From Nitrospirota bacterium (GTDB lineage: Bacteria; Nitrospirota; Nitrospiria; Nitrospirales; Nitrospiraceae): 35,822 nucleotides of DNA. Of this stretch, positions 7,803-15,085 are shown one piece after another; the first letter of the stretch is position 1; the number at the start of each line of letters is the position of its first letter. The notes under the pieces are model-generated. The model saw only the letters and a program-made list of their open reading frames with translations. It had not been told where the DNA came from and did no database searches. The DNA lies in assembly GCA_022545705.1 (NCBI GenBank), contig JACZQN010000008.1, forward strand, positions 1 through 35,822, in the 5' to 3' direction. Both the position numbers and the translations under genes were made by a program.

Positions 7803-8312
7803 TCACACCGCTTCCGTCAACGACACTTCCACAGCTTCAAAGGTGTTGGGCCCCACTTTCCTGAAGCGTTTGTCCCGTTTCAGTGAGGTCGCAACCGAGG
7901 TGAGGGGCGTTTTGCCTTTAATCTGCATGCCCCCTTCCACGAGGCGCTGAAAGAGCTCCTTCGCGTGCATGGCCCGACGCGCCTCTCGCAGGATCTGGTT
8001 TGCAGCCTCGGGAACACTCATGCTCACGTATTTCGTGCGGCCGAGGAGGATTTCTCTCGACTGATCTGTGACGTCTGTGACCGGAAGGGGGCGGGTTCCC
8101 TTTTCGTCGGTGATGATCTGGCTGGAAAGGCTGGCAAGCTTGGCTTTGTCGGCTTCGACGCGATACAGGGTCTCCGCGAGTTCCAGATACTTTTTGATCG
8201 TGACGATTTCTTCTTCTACGCGTCGTCGTTTTTTCTCCATGTCCTGCAGGCGGTTCCTGTACGCACTGATGCGCTGCTCAAGCCCCACCAGGATGTCTTT
8301 GAGTTCTTCCAC
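7803..8312 (-). CDS. Coiled-coil protein with C-terminal HARE-HTH domain
   Basis: The 169-aa product has an N-terminal coiled coil (about 5-65, many Glu/Lys/Arg with heptad-like Leu/Ile). A short linker leads to a C-terminal winged-helix-type domain (about 98-160): VPEAANQILREARRAMHAKELFQRLVEGG, TPLTSVATSLKRDKRFRKVGPNTFE. This matches the HARE-HTH fold (HB1, ASXL, restriction endonuclease HTH), a DNA-associated module. GTG 8312 is preferred as start because AGAGGA lies 7 nt upstream; TTG 8318 would be too close to it. A good promoter sits directly upstream. It is probably a dimeric DNA-binding or chromatin-like protein. No restriction or methylase gene is adjacent, so a role in restriction is not supported. 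Confidence 0.82.
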   Translation of the reverse strand: MEELKDILVGLEQRISAYRNRLQDMEKKRRRVEEEIVTIKKYLELAETLYRVEADKAKLASLSSQIITDEKGTRPLPVTDVTDQSREILLGRTKYVSMSVPEAANQILREARRAMHAKELFQRLVEGGMQIKGKTPLTSVATSLKRDKRFRKVGPNTFEAVEVSLTEAV

Positions 8313-8340
8313 AAGCAAGTCCTCTTGCGAGCATGCTTGC

Positions 8341-8369
8341 TTAGTAGCATAGCATCAGAGCGTTGTCAA
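8341..8369 (-). promoter_or_regulatory. Promoter of the HARE-HTH gene with overlapping inverted repeat
   Basis: On the minus strand, a consensus -35 TTGACA (8369-8364) is followed after 17 bp by TACTAA (8346-8341), preceded by TGC as an extended -10. The predicted start is about 8334. A near-perfect palindrome around AGCATGCT (about 8327-8340) covers the start region and could be an operator, perhaps for autoregulation by the HARE-HTH protein. Confidence 0.55.
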
Positions 8370-8846
8370 ATATAAAATTCCTAGATGCCGCTTATATGGG
8401 ATGCTCAGCCTCAAGCATACGATCCATGGCTCCACAGCGATGGTTCTCAAAGGCTTGAATGGAGACAGCTTGAATAAACAGTCTACACTGGGTCGTGAAG
8501 GATCCTTCGGAGGGCCGTCGTAGCCCCTCCCCTCGTACGAAGATGGCCGGACTTCAACCTAGCCCACATGATTCATGAACACTTCTGCTGTTCACCCGTT
8601 GCATCTCACAGAGCAACGGGTGGAACGCGACGAACCGTCATGAATAATGTGGGCTGGGTGTGAAAAAACCACGCTCCTGCATTTTCTGCGTTGGAGAGCT
8701 CACGCTCGAAAGGAAGGGATGTTTGTGGTACAGTCCGACCGACGGTGTGGTTTGGATTCTGCGAGTCTTTCTTCTCTTTGTGGCGTGCACGCGTCACGCA
8801 CCATATGGGTGCATCCCGCGGCTTTTCTTCTTGTAAGGAGGGACGA
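8370..8846. other. Long intergenic region between divergent genes
   Basis: This 477-bp gap has no convincing ORF. It holds a perfect 12-bp palindrome GAAGGATCCTTC (8497-8508), the nested inverted repeat listed separately (8558-8658), and near the lipoprotein gene two short inverted repeats: GCGTGCACGC and GCACC-ATATG-GGTGC (about 8780-8815). I see no confident promoter for the lipoprotein gene. Confidence 0.5.
8558..8658. repeat. Nested inverted repeat (95 bp between outer ends)
   Basis: The outer arm AGCCCACATGATTCATGA (8561-8578) is repeated inverted at 8638-8655 with 17 of 18 positions matching. Centred within is a perfect 10-bp hairpin, CACCCGTTGC (8593-8602) and GCAACGGGTG (8613-8622), with a 10-nt loop. 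No T run follows on either strand, so it is not a standard terminator. No clear target-site duplication flanks it. It could be a small MITE-like element, a structured RNA, or a protein-binding cruciform. Confidence 0.75.
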
Positions 8847-9338
8847 ATGAAGATGGTGAGTCAGTTTACGTTGGTCATAGTCATTGCCCTTGTGACGGCT
8901 GCATGCGCTACTCCCCATCGAATGAGGGCGCACCACGCTGACGAAATGCGGTTCTCGGCCGAGAAGAGGGTCAAGCAGGTTGTGGAGGTTGTAGAGCAGG
9001 CCATTCAGGACCCGGAGAAAGTGAAGCGAATCAAGGCGCGATTGTCGGACATCGCCGAAGAGGTGCGGCACTCGTATAAAACCACTCGCGCGTATCATCG
9101 CGGGCTCTACGAGCTCAACACAAATTACGAGGCGACTCCTGAGGACTTCACGAGAATCCTCGACGAGCTCAACGCCAACAGGATGCGGACAGGGGCCAGG
9201 ATCCTGAGAATGCGGTTCGACATCAAAGAAATGCTGACGGCTCAGGAATGGGCAGTGTTGAACGAGGGGTTCAAGGCGCTGCGCAGCCGGTACCAACACC
9301 GGGGAAGGGGTGCGCACGGGAAGGCTGATGGGTATTGA
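8847..9338 (+). CDS. Small lipoprotein, Spy/CpxP-like periplasmic helical protein
   Basis: The start ATG 8847 has AAGGAGGGAC just upstream. The 163-aa precursor begins MKMVSQFTLVIVIALVTAACATP: a lipoprotein signal peptide with lipobox TAAC, so the mature protein is lipid-anchored. The remainder is highly helical and charged (RMRAHHADEMRFSAEKRVKQVV...), ending with LTAQEWAVLNEGFKALRSRY, which resembles the LTxxQ motif of Spy/CpxP and heavy-metal-sensor-like periplasmic proteins. A histidine-rich start (HRMRAHHADE) follows the lipidated Cys. A periplasmic chaperone or metal-sensing role is inference. The gene is convergent with the phosphatase 24 bp away. Confidence 0.85.
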   Translation: MKMVSQFTLVIVIALVTAACATPHRMRAHHADEMRFSAEKRVKQVVEVVEQAIQDPEKVKRIKARLSDIAEEVRHSYKTTRAYHRGLYELNTNYEATPEDFTRILDELNANRMRTGARILRMRFDIKEMLTAQEWAVLNEGFKALRSRYQHRGRGAHGKADGY

Positions 9339-9361
9339 GTGAGCGCCGCGGAGTGAGGCAC

Positions 9362-9970
9362 TTACGGGATTCCCTTGAGGCTCGGGGTGAAGTTCAGGAA
9401 CAAGAGGTCCGCCTCGGATCCATTGAGATCGAGGGCAGTCAGTGAGGCATGGTCGATTCGCATGTGGCGAGCGAGCTGAAGGTCAATGTGAAGGTAGTGC
9501 CCCAGGATGGCTCGCACGACGTCGGCGTGGGAGACGACAATCAGCGAACCGGCCCCCTCGTCGGAGCAGGCCTGCGCGACGGCTGCTGTGGCGCGTCGCT
9601 GTACCTCATGGAGCGTTTCCCCGCCTGGCGGGCGAGCCACCTGGGGGTGGGCATAAAAATCCAAGCGGGCGGTCTCCTCCGCCAGGTCCTTCCAATACAG
9701 ACCCTCCCACTGTCCGACCCGAACTTCAGTCAGACCATTGTCCACGGTGACCGGTACGTCAAGGGCCGCCACGAGGATCTCCGCCGTTTGTCGCGCCCGG
9801 ACTACCGGACTCGTGTAGAGTCCGCGAACTGAACGGGTCGTGAGAAACTTCGCCAACTGGTTCACTTGTTCCCGGCCGTTCGCATTCAGCGGGACCGGTC
9901 GTTCGCCCATGATCTGGCCGCTCCGGTTCCAATCCGTCTCTCCGTGTCTGACCAGAAGCACAGTCGGCAT
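9362..9970 (-). CDS. Histidine phosphatase family protein (phosphoglycerate mutase-like)
   Basis: The 202-aa protein opens with VLLVRHGETDWN, the RHG phospho-histidine motif (His9). SPVVRARQTAE, the proton-donor region TEVRVGQWEG, and VVSHADVVRAIL with the second catalytic histidine follow. This places it in the branch that includes cofactor-dependent phosphoglycerate mutase, CobC and broad-specificity phosphatases. No cobalamin gene is near, so neither gpmB nor cobC should be assigned. It starts 18 bp after the stop of the upstream propeller gene and is probably cotranscribed with it. Confidence 0.93.
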   Translation of the reverse strand: MPTVLLVRHGETDWNRSGQIMGERPVPLNANGREQVNQLAKFLTTRSVRGLYTSPVVRARQTAEILVAALDVPVTVDNGLTEVRVGQWEGLYWKDLAEETARLDFYAHPQVARPPGGETLHEVQRRATAAVAQACSDEGAGSLIVVSHADVVRAILGHYLHIDLQLARHMRIDHASLTALDLNGSEADLLFLNFTPSLKGIP

Positions 9971-9988
9971 GCTATACCGCGCGCTCGC

Positions 9989-11134
9989 TTACCTGTCGGG
10001 AAGCGCTGCCTCTGTGGGTTTGGTCACCAGGTACATGCGCGACCAGGTTTGAGCGCCATCGGTGGTCCGATATAACCCGCTGCCGTTGGTTCCGGCAAAC
10101 AGCGTCTGTGGATCGTGAGGGCTCAACACGATGCTGCGGATATTCAAGGTTTCCAGACCTACATTCATCTCCTTCCAGGTCTGCCCGCCATCCAGGCTCT
10201 TCTGAACACCCTGGCGACCTCCCGCATAGACGATGCTGGGCTCGGTCGGATCGATGACGAGGCTGCTCACATACTGATCACTAAGGAACTGCCCGATACG
10301 GGCCCAGGACTCACCCCGGTCGGTCGTCTTAAACAGGCCCTTGGTGGTGCCCGCATAAACGGTGTCGGTGTGCTGGGGATCAATAACGATGGTGTTGATG
10401 CCAAGCGCCATGGCGGCTTCCAGAATCTCGGGAGGGATCAACCCGTTATTGATCTTTTCCCAGGTCTCCGTGCCGTCCGTACTCCGATAGACTCCGCCGG
10501 TGGTCCCCGCATAGAAGACGTGCGGCCGTTTCGGGTCCTGAGCAATCGTCACGACATAGTGCACTTCCTTCATGCCGGCCTTGCGTTCATGCCACAGCCG
10601 GCCGCCGTTCGTCGTGCGAAAGACCCCGACCGTGGTGGCAGCATAGAGCGTCTCGCTGTCACGGAGGTCAAACACGATTTGGTTGACGACCGAAATGTGC
10701 TCCTTCAACCCGGCATTATATGGCATCCACCGCTGGCCACCGTCTGGGCTCCTATAGACGGCGTCACCCATGGTACCGGCGTACACCGTCGCCGGATGCG
10801 CAGGATCCACGGCCAGTGTGAGAACCCGGAAGGAACTGAGATCGGTCGCTCTGCGTTCCCAGGACACGCCGCCGTCACGCGTCTTGTAGACCGATTCATT
10901 GGTGGCCACATACATAATCCTCGGTTTCGTGGGGTGCAAGGCGATCCACACGATCGTGTCGCTCTGTTTGCCGCAGGCAGGCAGCGTGAGCAAGCATCCG
11001 AACATGACCACTCGTAGTCCATGTCCAAGGACGTCACTCAGTTCGAAAGTCTTGTGGCAAGGGCCAGCGAATAAGTCCTTCAAGGCAGACAACAGTTCCG
11101 TGACCGCCTGTCCTGGCCAGCTGGGTATCAGCAT
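9989..11134 (-). CDS. Secreted beta-propeller lipoprotein with Asp-box (BNR) repeats
   Basis: The protein consists of repeated blades of the pattern YVATN.SVYKTRDGGVSWER, VYAGT.GDAVYRSPDGGQRW, LFAGTNGSGLYRTTDGAQTW. At least six Asp-box motifs (S/T-x-D-x-G-x-x-W) are visible, as in sortilin/YCF48-type propellers. A lipobox (FGCLLTLPACGKQSD) marks the true secretion signal, so the real start is probably near GTG 11011 or ATG 11005; the frame is open to ATG 11134, which would add about 40 unlikely residues. It is predicted to be an outer-membrane or periplasmic scaffold; ligand unknown. The upstream neighbour is the lipocalin-fold protein on the same strand. Confidence 0.88.
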   Translation of the reverse strand: MLIPSWPGQAVTELLSALKDLFAGPCHKTFELSDVLGHGLRVVMFGCLLTLPACGKQSDTIVWIALHPTKPRIMYVATNESVYKTRDGGVSWERRATDLSSFRVLTLAVDPAHPATVYAGTMGDAVYRSPDGGQRWMPYNAGLKEHISVVNQIVFDLRDSETLYAATTVGVFRTTNGGRLWHERKAGMKEVHYVVTIAQDPKRPHVFYAGTTGGVYRSTDGTETWEKINNGLIPPEILEAAMALGINTIVIDPQHTDTVYAGTTKGLFKTTDRGESWARIGQFLSDQYVSSLVIDPTEPSIVYAGGRQGVQKSLDGGQTWKEMNVGLETLNIRSIVLSPHDPQTLFAGTNGSGLYRTTDGAQTWSRMYLVTKPTEAALPDR

Positions 11135-11172
11135 TCCCGGAGGACAGACCTAAGCATAGGCCGAAATGGGAG

Positions 11173-12366
11173 TCAAGGTCTCGGGTGCTTCTCGGCCGAA
11201 CTCGTCCGAGGGTGTGCGCTCAAGGGCTGAGCGTATCCCGTGAGTTCCACGTAGCCATGACCTGCCACTGGCGCGTCTTGGAATGTTCCGGTCGCCAGGA
11301 CAGCTCCTTCCCAGTAAGTCACCTGAGTACTGCGTCGTGTGACGAGTTCTTGATCCGCGAGCTGAGGCGTCACAATCAGGTGGAGCTTCTGTGCGGGCAC
11401 GGCTATTCGCCATCGGCTTGGATATCGCGCCCCGCTCCCGTGGCTGGTCCAGTAATCCAGGACTTCGACTTGCACGTCAGAGGACTTCAGATGCGCTGTG
11501 CGCCCATCGGGGAAGCTCACCGTGCCGCTCGATGCCGGATCAGTGGTCCCATCACCCCGACGGAGGCGGTACAGCATCACCTCGGTCCTGTTGTCGAGTT
11601 GAATACTGAACCAATCCCATCCAACCAGCTTGTCACTGAGATCACCAGAGCCGAATTCGTGATCCATCCAGCTTGTGCCGCGGACGGCAAATTCCTCGCG
11701 GCCGACCGACAGCGTTCCTGTGGTGGCCATCCGCGATAAGGAATAGTAATGAGAAGCCTCTTCCGGCGCCTCCCCCTTACGACTGACACCACCTGTTCCG
11801 TGTATGACAGGAGTCTTCTCCGGGCGCAGGAACAGGTCAATGCTGAAATCCGCCGCCGACGCGTTCAGATGATGCGGTGCGTGAGTGGGGGATGAGGCCT
11901 CAGCGAACCACCGATCAATCCAGACGCGTAGGCGCCCGGTCTCAGCGCCAGCCTTGCCAATGCCCGCCCGACTGACCTTCTCCGCAAAATGAAATCGGGC
12001 GTTGTCAAGATCCGAGAGCGCGAAATGGGCGAGGTAGAGGTGTCGGATGGCCCAGCGAGATGGATTCGATCTGACTTCCTCCTGAGCCATTGCTCTTCGG
12101 AAGAAGGTTAACTGATAGCCGAACCGTCGGCCCTCGGGCGTCAGGAGATGGCCGGTGTAATACCACCACTCGGTGCGGAACTCGTCGTGGGATCCGTGGT
12201 CACGAGGAAAGAGATAGCGATAACCGGCCACGGCTTGTCGGAATCCTGACGCGGGGGAGACGCCGGGCTCGCCAGCGTTCAAAAGGACTGGCAAGAGGAC
12301 AGTGCAGAGGCAGCAGAGCCAGACTCCACTGACCCATCTGCCTTGAGAGCGATGCGGAGATTCCAC
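11173..12366 (-). CDS. CrtC/AttH-like lipocalin-fold protein, exported
   Basis: The 397-aa precursor begins at GTG 12366 with an N-terminal signal (RWVSGVWLCCLCTVLLPVLLNAG). Conserved family blocks are visible: DHGSHDEFRTEWWYYTGHL (about 55-73), the FGYQLTFFRRA block, GTSWMDHEFGS, GWDWFSIQLDN, and near the end TYWEGAV and GHGYVELTGY. These belong to the carotenoid 1,2-hydratase (CrtC)/AttH lipocalin-like family. The family is mostly uncharacterised outside carotenoid synthesis and is often found beside ABC exporters. No carotenoid gene is here, so hydratase activity is not supported. An ABC-2 exporter lies about 0.9 kb away on the other strand. Confidence 0.88.
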   Translation of the reverse strand: MESPHRSQGRWVSGVWLCCLCTVLLPVLLNAGEPGVSPASGFRQAVAGYRYLFPRDHGSHDEFRTEWWYYTGHLLTPEGRRFGYQLTFFRRAMAQEEVRSNPSRWAIRHLYLAHFALSDLDNARFHFAEKVSRAGIGKAGAETGRLRVWIDRWFAEASSPTHAPHHLNASAADFSIDLFLRPEKTPVIHGTGGVSRKGEAPEEASHYYSLSRMATTGTLSVGREEFAVRGTSWMDHEFGSGDLSDKLVGWDWFSIQLDNRTEVMLYRLRRGDGTTDPASSGTVSFPDGRTAHLKSSDVQVEVLDYWTSHGSGARYPSRWRIAVPAQKLHLIVTPQLADQELVTRRSTQVTYWEGAVLATGTFQDAPVAGHGYVELTGYAQPLSAHPRTSSAEKHPRP

Positions 12367-12524
12367 GGGTCGTACACTCTACGCGTTGGGCAATAGGATG
12401 TTGCGAACTCGTCCCCTGCCTGTCCAGTCCAGGTTTATAGCACGAGAGATACTGACGTGCCAATCACCTGTGCTGGAGAGGGTTTTGTGAGGATGACGCA
12501 GTGATGTAACTTCCTTCGCTCAGG

Positions 12525-12554
12525 TTGACAAGTTGTCAGACCTTCGGCTATCGT
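12525..12554 (+). promoter_or_regulatory. Promoter and palindromic operator candidate upstream of the LON-domain gene
   Basis: TTGACA (12525-12530) is followed after 18 bp by TATCGT (12549-12554), predicting a start at about 12561, on the ATG at 12560. The -35 is embedded in a perfect 13-bp inverted repeat, TGACAA-G-TTGTCA (12526-12538), a plausible repressor site. The opposite strand carries a weaker TTGTCA-N17-TACATC that could serve the divergent lipocalin-fold gene. Confidence 0.5.
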
Positions 12555-12559
12555 GAGAT

Positions 12560-13234
12560 ATGCAAGTTGAGCGTGACCGATCTGCTCGCAATCCTGAGCC
12601 GACCTTTCGAGTTCCTGAGTACATTCCGATCTTCCCGCTTCCCAACGTCGTGTTCTTCCCAAGGGCCTCTTTGCCCTTGCATATCTTTGAGCCACGCTAC
12701 CGTGAGATGTGCGCCGATGCCAACGCCAGCGGACAGTGCATCGGCATGGCTCTGCTCAAGGAGGGTTGGGAGCAGGATTATTACGGCAATCCGCCGATCT
12801 TTGCGGTGGGTTGCGTCGGGCGCCTCGTCGGCGTCCACCGCTTACCAGATGGCCGATTGAATATCGTGCTGCAGGGCCTGCAGCGCTACGACATCCAAGA
12901 ACAATTGTATGGGAAAAGCTACCGTCAGGCTCGGATTACGCTCAAGCCGAGCGGAGCCGGCGGCGTCCTCGAGCCGTCGGTCAAGTCCGAGCTCGTTCGA
13001 CTCCTGACTCAATATCTGCGCGCACGTGAGGTGGGCGACCAATGGCGTGAGTTCTGCCGTCCGGACGTCGAAGATGAAATCCTCGTGAATAATCTCTCCG
13101 CCTACCTCGACTTCACCCCCCTTGAGAAGCAGTTTCTGCTTGAGGCAGAGAGCCTTTTGCAACAAGCCCGTCGCCTCAGCGATTTGATCCAGTTCAAGAT
13201 ACATGAATGGGGGGGAGCAAGAGGTTTGGGGTAA
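12560..13234 (+). CDS. Stand-alone LON N-terminal (substrate-binding) domain protein
   Basis: The 224-aa protein contains YIPIFPLPNVVFFPRASLPLHIFEPRYREM (about 20-50), the hallmark of the LON substrate-binding domain. GMALLKEGWE, GCVGRLVGVHRLPDGRLNIVLQGLQRY and a helical C-terminal part (FLLEAESLLQQARRLSDLI) follow. The AAA and protease domains of Lon are absent. Such short proteins are widespread; their role (perhaps substrate recognition) is not settled. No ribosome binding site precedes the ATG, consistent with a leaderless mRNA from the promoter at 12525-12554. The stop overlaps the start of the ABC ATPase gene as TAATG. Confidence 0.92.
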   Translation: MQVERDRSARNPEPTFRVPEYIPIFPLPNVVFFPRASLPLHIFEPRYREMCADANASGQCIGMALLKEGWEQDYYGNPPIFAVGCVGRLVGVHRLPDGRLNIVLQGLQRYDIQEQLYGKSYRQARITLKPSGAGGVLEPSVKSELVRLLTQYLRAREVGDQWREFCRPDVEDEILVNNLSAYLDFTPLEKQFLLEAESLLQQARRLSDLIQFKIHEWGGARGLG

Positions 13235-14205
13235 TGGGTCGGACTGTCGCGATTGAAACGCTCAAGCTGGCGAAGGCCTTTGGCGATGTGAAAGCCATTG
13301 AACATCTCTCCTTTCAGGTGTGGGAGGGTGAAATCTTTGGACTCTTGGGGCCCAATGGGGCCGGGAAGAGCACGACGCTGCGGATTCTTCTCACGCTCCT
13401 GCGCCCCACCGCAGGCCATGCGACCGTGTTTGGGCATGACGTTGTTCAAGAGCCCGATCGGGTCCGCCGGCTAATCGGGTACGTCCCCCAGGAGCGCGCC
13501 ATCGATCGCTTCCTCACGGGCCGCGAACATCTGCTGCTGCTTGGCAGCCTCTACCACCTGCCCAAAGACGAAACCCTCCGCCGGATTCGGGAAATCCTCA
13601 AGTTAGTGGATCTGGAAGACCGAGCGGACCATCTTGCCAAAACGTATTCGGGTGGCATGAAACGTAAGCTGGATCTTGCCTGCGGGTTGTTGCCAAACCC
13701 GAAGGTCCTGTTCCTGGACGAGCCGACCCTCGGATTGGATGTGCAGAGCCGACTGCGGATCTGGGACTATATCCGTCGCCTCAAAGAGCGTGGGATCACT
13801 GTTGTGATGACCACCAATTACCTCGACGAAGCTGACCACCTGTGCGACCGCTTGGCCATCATCGATGGCGGTCGCATCATGGCACTAGGCTCGCCGGCTG
13901 AGCTCAAAGCTGGACTGGGTGGTGATGTCGTGTCGTTGACCGTCGGAGCCGCTGACATGGATCGCGTCGAGTCGTTGGCGAAGTCACTGAAGGCTGTGCC
14001 CTCTATCCGAGCGATCAGCACCAAACCGAGCGGCATAGATATTCGCGTCGAATCGCCTGAGAAAGCCTTGCCGGCGATTCTAGACGCGGCGAACCAGCAG
14101 GCTTGCCGGCTGGAATTCATCGAGTACCACCGGCCTCGACTGGAGGATGTGTTCATCGCTCAGACCGGTCATGCGATACGCGAAGAGTTCCCGAGTGGTG
14201 AATAA
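13234..14205 (+). CDS. ABC transporter ATP-binding protein (DrrA/ABC-2 type)
   Basis: The 323-aa product carries Walker A GPNGAGKST (about 39-47), the Q-loop YVPQE, signature YSGGMKRKLDLA, Walker B VLFLDEPTLGLD and the switch histidine region (here MTTNYLDEADHLCDR). A C-terminal extension of about 90 residues follows, as in drug and polysaccharide exporters. ATG 13234 is chosen over ATG 13207 because it overlaps the preceding stop (TAATG), a coupling arrangement. The permease starts 10 bp after its stop, so the two form one exporter. The substrate cannot be read from sequence. Confidence 0.94.
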   Translation: MGRTVAIETLKLAKAFGDVKAIEHLSFQVWEGEIFGLLGPNGAGKSTTLRILLTLLRPTAGHATVFGHDVVQEPDRVRRLIGYVPQERAIDRFLTGREHLLLLGSLYHLPKDETLRRIREILKLVDLEDRADHLAKTYSGGMKRKLDLACGLLPNPKVLFLDEPTLGLDVQSRLRIWDYIRRLKERGITVVMTTNYLDEADHLCDRLAIIDGGRIMALGSPAELKAGLGGDVVSLTVGAADMDRVESLAKSLKAVPSIRAISTKPSGIDIRVESPEKALPAILDAANQQACRLEFIEYHRPRLEDVFIAQTGHAIREEFPSGE

Positions 14206-14215
14206 GGGTTTCTGA

Positions 14216-15019
14216 ATGGCGCGGGCCCAGGAATTGGCTATGCGAGACTATGTTCAAGAGGTAAGCGCGTTGACGATGCGGTGGGTGCACCGGCTTCGAC
14301 GCGAGAAGTTCAGTATGCTGTTTACCCTCGTGCAGCCGATGCTGTTCTGGCTGATTTTCTTCGGGAGCCTCTTCCAGCGTGCCGCCAACTCCGAGGTGAT
14401 GCAAGCCCCCAACTACATGAGTTTCCTGGCCGCCGGTGTGGTGGTGATGACGGTGCTCAACAACGGATTGTCGGGCGGAGTCGATCTCTTGTTCGACAAA
14501 GAAAACGGGTTCCTGGAGCGCCTCTTAGCCACGCCCATCCATCGATCTTCGGTGATTATCAGTCGGTTCATCTTCGTGATGACGATCACATCCCTGCAGA
14601 TCCTAGTCATTCTCACCGTGGCCTATTTCTTCGGAGTGCATCCGGCCACCGGCCTCCTCGGGATCGCGGTCGTGCTCCTCATCGGCATGTTGTTCGGCAT
14701 CGGGCTGACCGCGCTTTCGATGGCGATGGCCTTCACCGTCAAGAGCCACGGCGACTTCTTCTCCGTCCTCGGGTTTCTGTCTCTGCCATTGATTTTTCTC
14801 AGTTCCGCGCTCGTCCCGCTCTCGGCGATGCCGACATGGATGAGTATGCTAGCCCGATTTAATCCCATGACCTGGACCATCGATGCAGTCCGCCCGCTGA
14901 TCCTGTCGGGCTGGAGCCAGGCACTTCCGCGGATTGGCATGGTGGTGATGCTGCTGCTGGTCTTTGACGCGCTGTGCCTGTACGGCAGTACCCGTGCTTT
15001 CCGTCGAGCGATCGGGTAA
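14216..15019 (+). CDS. ABC-2 type permease
   Basis: The 267-aa membrane protein has six predicted hydrophobic segments, including MLFTLVQPMLFWLIFFGSLF, SFLAAGVVVMTVLNNGL, LQILVILTVAYFFGV, LLGIAVVLLIGMLFGIGLTALS, FFSVLGFLSLPLIFLSSALVPL and VVMLLLVFDALCLYGS. The ENGFLERLLATPIHRSSVIISR segment after the second helix and FNPMTWTIDAVRP near the end are characteristic of ABC-2 permeases (DrrB/NodJ-like). It pairs with the ATPase 10 bp upstream. A second in-frame ATG lies at 14240. No further component is visible. Confidence 0.93.
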   Translation: MARAQELAMRDYVQEVSALTMRWVHRLRREKFSMLFTLVQPMLFWLIFFGSLFQRAANSEVMQAPNYMSFLAAGVVVMTVLNNGLSGGVDLLFDKENGFLERLLATPIHRSSVIISRFIFVMTITSLQILVILTVAYFFGVHPATGLLGIAVVLLIGMLFGIGLTALSMAMAFTVKSHGDFFSVLGFLSLPLIFLSSALVPLSAMPTWMSMLARFNPMTWTIDAVRPLILSGWSQALPRIGMVVMLLLVFDALCLYGSTRAFRRAIG

Positions 15020-15085
15020 ACGGAACGCTGTGCGCGTACGGCAGCGTGCAGGGTGAGATCAGGGCATACGGTCGAAAGGTGGATG

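Noticed and set aside
8558-8658. Nested repeat as an insertion sequence or standard terminator
   Set aside because: There is no transposase, no target-site duplication and no T tract on either strand.
8606-8797. Short minus-strand ORF (63 aa) near the nested inverted repeat
   Set aside because: It crosses one arm of the repeat, has no ribosome binding site and no recognisable features.
9362-9970. Assignment as cobC or gpmB
   Set aside because: Only the general histidine-phosphatase motifs are seen, with no cobalamin or glycolytic neighbours to decide.
10115-11017. Plus-strand 300-aa ORF opposite the propeller gene
   Set aside because: The opposite strand shows regular Asp-box repeats; this frame mirrors the repeats and is not coding.
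11173-12366. Carotenoid 1,2-hydratase function
   Set aside because: The family match is to the lipocalin-like fold; no carotenoid gene is nearby, so the enzymatic label is not supported.
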